NCBI GenBank assembly: GCA_016873675.1 | Contig: VGWG01000008.1 | Location: 1 to 53,006 of the forward strand | Source of the DNA: Lentisphaerota bacterium | GTDB lineage: Bacteria > Verrucomicrobiota > Kiritimatiellia > RFP12 > JAAYNR01 | DNA length: 53,006 nt | Direction: 5' to 3' | Shown: piece by piece, positions 50,665 to 53,006 of the stretch | Layout of the letters: each line of letters begins with the position of its first letter | Numbering within the stretch: the first letter of the stretch is position 1 | Translations under genes and position numbers: made by a program | The notes under the pieces: generated by a model | What the model saw: the letters and a program-made list of their open reading frames with translations, nothing else | The model's database searches: none | What the model was told of the DNA's origin: nothing

Positions 50665-51657
50665 TCATGGAGACTGGTTCTTCCGGAACATCGCGGTTAG
50701 GCGGCGGAGCCATGAACGGCCTTCCAGATCGCGCAAGACCTGTTCCTTGCCGAACTCAACACGCTTGAATCTTGCGATGTCCAGCGGCGCGCCCTCTTGC
50801 ATCCGTTCCACGGCCACTCGGTTTTGCCTGGCCGGTTCGTACTGCGAATCGATCTCGAGCGCGCGGTCCAGTTCTGTCAGCGCATCGGCCCGGCGACCCA
50901 GCTTGGCCAGGCATAGCCCCAGGTTGCCATGCGTCGGCGCGTTTCGGTCATTCATGGCGGCCGACGTGCGGAAACCAGCCAGCGCCTGGTCCCACTTGCC
51001 CTGTTCCATCAGCGCATACGCGCGGTCGAAAGCCTCCTGCGATTCCAGATAGGTGTCCAGATCGGTTCTGTTCTGCTTGAAGATGGCGGCAGCGACATCC
51101 GCCAGAAACCGCTTCGCCTGAGCCACCTCCGGCTCCTTTGGATCGCTCACCTCCACAACCTTGCGATAACCCCGGATCGCGCCGGCTATATCCAACTCCT
51201 TCTGGCAGGCGACGGCCTTGTTAAAATGGGCCTCGGTAAAATACGGAAAGATAGCCGTGGCCCTATCGAACCACGTGATGGACTCCTGGTGCTCGCCCCG
51301 GATGGCATGCAGAATCCCCATGCCGAAATGAACGGTATGGTTCGCGGGATGCTCGCGGAGCAGCCGTTCCATCGCCGCCCGCGCCTGGTCGTGCTTTCCC
51401 CGCTGGGCCAGTTGAGCCGCATCGTTGACGGCGCGCTCGACCTCAGGGTTAATCTCGGCGATGAAATGGCCGTCCGGCAGGGTTGCGCGCGCATGGCGTG
51501 CGGCATCGTACCGCTGAGCCGTGATGCGATGCGCGCAGTCGCCGCATGCTTCGTCACGTTGTCCGGCGCAACAGAGCGGGCAGATCTCCGCCATGTCCCG
51601 CCGGTTGCATGGGCGCTTGGCTTTGCGGATTCCACAAATCGGACAGATGGATTTCAT
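50665..51657 (-). CDS. TPR protein with an N-terminal zinc ribbon
   Basis: 330 residues. Starts with a Cys-rich module: CPICG (residues 5-9), a lone Cys, then CPLCC and CGDC within the first 45 residues, which looks like a pair of zinc knuckles. A run of TPR repeats follows from about residue 75, e.g. YFTEAHFNKAVACQKELD, APTHGNLGLCLAKLGRRAD and YEPARQNRVAVERMQ. A basic C-terminal tail ends the protein. A cytosolic scaffold is likely; no enzymatic motif. It lies convergent to the CCA enzyme and just 3' of the arsR scar. Confidence 0.78.
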   Translation of the reverse strand: MKSICPICGIRKAKRPCNRRDMAEICPLCCAGQRDEACGDCAHRITAQRYDAARHARATLPDGHFIAEINPEVERAVNDAAQLAQRGKHDQARAAMERLLREHPANHTVHFGMGILHAIRGEHQESITWFDRATAIFPYFTEAHFNKAVACQKELDIAGAIRGYRKVVEVSDPKEPEVAQAKRFLADVAAAIFKQNRTDLDTYLESQEAFDRAYALMEQGKWDQALAGFRTSAAMNDRNAPTHGNLGLCLAKLGRRADALTELDRALEIDSQYEPARQNRVAVERMQEGAPLDIARFKRVEFGKEQVLRDLEGRSWLRRLTAMFRKNQSP

Positions 51658-51717
51658 CTACAGAACTCCTTTTCCGAGCCTCCCCAGTAGCACTTTTTGT
51701 GTTCTGACTTCTCTCTG

Positions 51718-52386
51718 TTACATTGACCGCGCTGCGGGAAACCATCGGGTAGTCCGATTCGCAATCTTTACCAGGTGCAGCATGACGGGGACTTCGACAA
51801 GCACACCGACGATCGTGGCCAGCACGACCGGCGACGAAGCGCCGAAGAGCGAGATCGCCACCGCCACCGAGAGCTCAAAAAAATTGGACGCGCCGATCAT
51901 GCCGCCCGGCGCCGCGACATCATGCGGCAGGCAGAGCTTCTGTCCCGCCCGCCAGCCAGTAGCCAGTGCAACACTGGCTACTGGCTGGCGGGACCGTTTC
52001 CTTTGGCGCTCGCTCAGACTTTTCGGGGGACACATCAAAGCCGCCTCAAGATCTCTGGCATCCTTAACAACCGAATCGTCGCCCTTAAGCGCCTCCCTGA
52101 GCCATTTCAACACCGGTTTCACAGCCTTGAGCGCCGCGCCCTGCGGCAACCGGAAGTACGCCCACCGTCCGTCCTTGCGTGAGTCCACAAGCCCCGCCGC
52201 GCTCAGGATGGACAAATGCTTGGAAACTGTGGACGGCGCCAGCCCCAGCACCGCGATGATCTGGCAGACGCACAGTTCGCCGGTCCGCAGCATCATCAGG
52301 ATGCGCACGCGCTGAATATCGGACAGCGCCTTCGTGATTCGCAACGTCGACCGCATAGATTCATGGCGCATGACACCCCTACTCAT
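51718..52386 (-). pseudogene. arsR repressor joined in frame to a truncated acr3 arsenite transporter
   Basis: 222-codon open frame. Residues 1-115 are an ArsR-type winged helix, with ELCVCQI (the arsenite-sensing Cys pair), [19 protein letters not shown] (recognition helix) and [10 protein letters not shown]. Residues about 155-215 are the C-terminal tail of an ACR3-family arsenite exporter: [38 protein letters not shown] and ANRTTRWFP. About 80% of ACR3 is missing. The join (about 51942-52010) is a perfect 21-bp palindrome. The ArsR half may still work; the transporter cannot. A start at 52371 has AGGGG close upstream and is as likely as 52386. Confidence 0.85.
51948..51992. repeat. 21-bp perfect palindrome with 3-nt loop inside the arsR/acr3 frame
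   Basis: Left arm 51948-51968 and right arm 51972-51992 are exact complements (CCAGCCAGTAGCCAGTG core), with CAA as the loop. It begins in a short duplicated GTCCCGCC (51942-51949). It lies exactly at the arsR-acr3 join and stays in frame. Confidence 0.9.
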
Positions 52387-52431
52387 TTCGTCACATAACG
52401 AACTATATCAGATTATCGCCGCAGCCGTCAA
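52387..52431 (-). promoter_or_regulatory. arsR promoter and likely ArsR operator
   Basis: On the minus strand TTGACG (52426-52431), an 18-bp spacer and TATAGT (52402-52407). An inverted repeat TTCGT-N6-ACGAA (52387-52402) overlaps the start region, where an ArsR dimer would block transcription until arsenite binds. Confidence 0.55.
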
Positions 52432-52527
52432 GCGCGCCGAGGCCCTTCAAAATCGGCCCTTAAAATTTCAGCTTTCCGTTTTCAGCTTTCAGGGGCGCAT
52501 GGCAGTTCTGATGAGGTCGTTAATTCC

Positions 52528-52563
52528 TAATCGTAATCGTAATCGTAATCTTAATCTTAATCC
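52528..52563. repeat. hexamer array (TAATCG/TAATCT), six units
   Basis: Three TAATCG, two TAATCT and one TAATCC units in a row. The reverse-complement array GATTAC lies at 52978-53006 and continues out of the window. Confidence 0.9.
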
Positions 52564-52732
52564 CCCGCCCTTTGCCGATCCGGCTCGTAGACGGCTCCCG
52601 GCTCATGCACACGATCAGGGGATGTGCTACGGATCAATCCGACCAGCATGGAGACAATTCGAACGAGGATCTCTTTTCCCGGTTCAGCCTGCGCAAGCAG
52701 CTTCTTGACTGACCGACTCCTGATAAACAGTC

Positions 52733-52907
52733 GAGGCTCTTGCAAAACCCCTTCGGGGTGTTTGAAAGAGAGAAGTCAGGAGTCAGAATACAGGAGTCAG
52801 AATAGGAGAACACTTTGCCCGTGAGAGGGTTCCAATTCTGAATACTGAATTCTGGCTTCTGAATACGGCGCTTGCAGAACCGACGAAGGAGGTTTTGCAA
52901 GCGCCTC
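52733..52907. repeat. 175-bp MITE-like element E2 with 17-bp terminal inverted repeats
   Basis: Ends GAGGCTCTTGCAAAACC (52733-52749) and GGTTTTGCAAGCGCCTC (52891-52907) are inverted copies with one mismatch in 17. AGTC lies directly outside both (52729-52732 and 52908-52911). Each end also folds on itself: the left as CTCTTGCAAAACCCC-TTC-GGGGTGTTTGAAAGAG, the right as GGCGCTTGCAGAACC (52867-52881) with its partner at 52891-52905. The centre carries repeats of CAGGAGTCAGAAT. No coding capacity. Confidence 0.75.
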
Positions 52908-52977
52908 AGTCAGCTTCTCATGATCAAAACCCGTATTCATGGGTGACATTTTATGATCACATGCAGGAGCAAAGCAA

Positions 52978-53006
52978 GATTACGATTATGATTACGATTA
53001 CGATTA
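52978..53006. repeat. hexamer array (GATTAC), inverted copy, cut by window edge
   Basis: GATTAC, GATTAT, GATTAC, GATTAC and a partial unit. It is the reverse complement of the array at 52528-52563. Confidence 0.85.

Larger units (their letters stand above)
52432..53006. other. gene-poor, repeat-rich right end
   Basis: About 575 bp without a convincing gene. It holds a direct repeat of TTTCAGCTTTC (52480-52499), a hexamer array at 52528-52563, element E2 at 52733-52907, and a reverse hexamer array at 52978-53006. Between them, a 62-codon minus-strand frame (52557-52745) is not convincing as a gene. Confidence 0.5.

Noticed and set aside
52557-52745. 62-codon minus-strand frame in the repeat-rich end
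   Set aside because: A weak resemblance to the tail of four-helix-bundle (S23-like) proteins, but it runs into element E2 and is too short to call; possibly a remnant.

Overview
This window is 53 kb of GC-rich, densely coded bacterial chromosome. It carries an outer-membrane/LPS gene set (lpxI, lpxB, an LptE-like lipoprotein, kdsD), a class II superoxide reductase that suggests an anaerobe, a GH29 fucosidase, a carboxynorspermidine branch (speA, nspC), a very large secreted LamG-like protein, and PEGA/FHA/TadC genes. I infer a Gram-negative, polysaccharide-degrading anaerobe of the PVC group, possibly Kiritimatiellota. This rests on gene content only; no rRNA is present to confirm it.

Layout. 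1-1179: 5'-intact part of a GH29 alpha-L-fucosidase (minus). 1260-5033: promoter, then tadC-like, FHA and PEGA genes. 5045-5144: a small MITE-like element. 5150-6097: secreted MsrB-MsrA fusion. 6227-8504: promoter, tRNA-Gly, tRNA-Ser, lpxI, lpxB. 8505-8780: a repeat-derived spacer flanked by 13-bp direct repeats. 8781-10358: serA. 10455-12022: BamD-like TPR protein and LptE-like lipoprotein. 12119-16692: argJ-argB-argD-argG. 16717-18563: ECF sigma and anti-sigma. 18566-19639: rlmN. 19935-22442: mutS. 22439-26818 (minus): PurF-like protein, small kinase, M24 peptidase, kdsD. 26942-34446 (plus): metX-metW fusion, cysE, CDP-alcohol phosphatidyltransferase, membrane protein, nspC, and a tgt fused to an MnmC-type methyltransferase. 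34764-34890: tRNA-Pro with its own promoter and terminator. 34964-37918: manA (possibly leaderless), M50 protease, GT4. 37915-47088 (minus): superoxide reductase, esterase, 1920-residue secreted protein, lipoyl/E3-binding protein, FabG-like SDR. 47285-50661: speA and a CCA-adding/poly(A) polymerase family enzyme. 50665-51657: zinc-ribbon TPR protein. 51718-52386: arsR joined in frame to the last part of an acr3 arsenite pump through a perfect 21-bp palindrome. 52387-53006: repeat-rich non-coding DNA with a second, longer MITE-like element and inverted hexamer arrays.

How the genes work together. Amino-acid metabolism dominates: ornithine/arginine (argJBDG), serine (serA), O-acetylserine (cysE) and the methionine precursor (metX-metW), with arginine also feeding polyamines (speA, nspC). 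Envelope biogenesis is the second theme (lpxI, lpxB, lptE-like, kdsD, GT4, manA). tRNA biology recurs: three tRNA genes, Tgt-MnmC and the CCA enzyme; rlmN modifies 23S rRNA and, in some bacteria, tRNA. The most distinctive items are the two enzyme fusions (MetX-MetW and Tgt-MnmC), the arsR/acr3 deletion scar, the MITE-like family with TIR GAGGCTCTTGCAAAACC and apparent 4-bp target duplications, and the minus-strand cluster around the giant secreted protein. I found no CRISPR array, prophage, transposase or obvious complete novel defence system.
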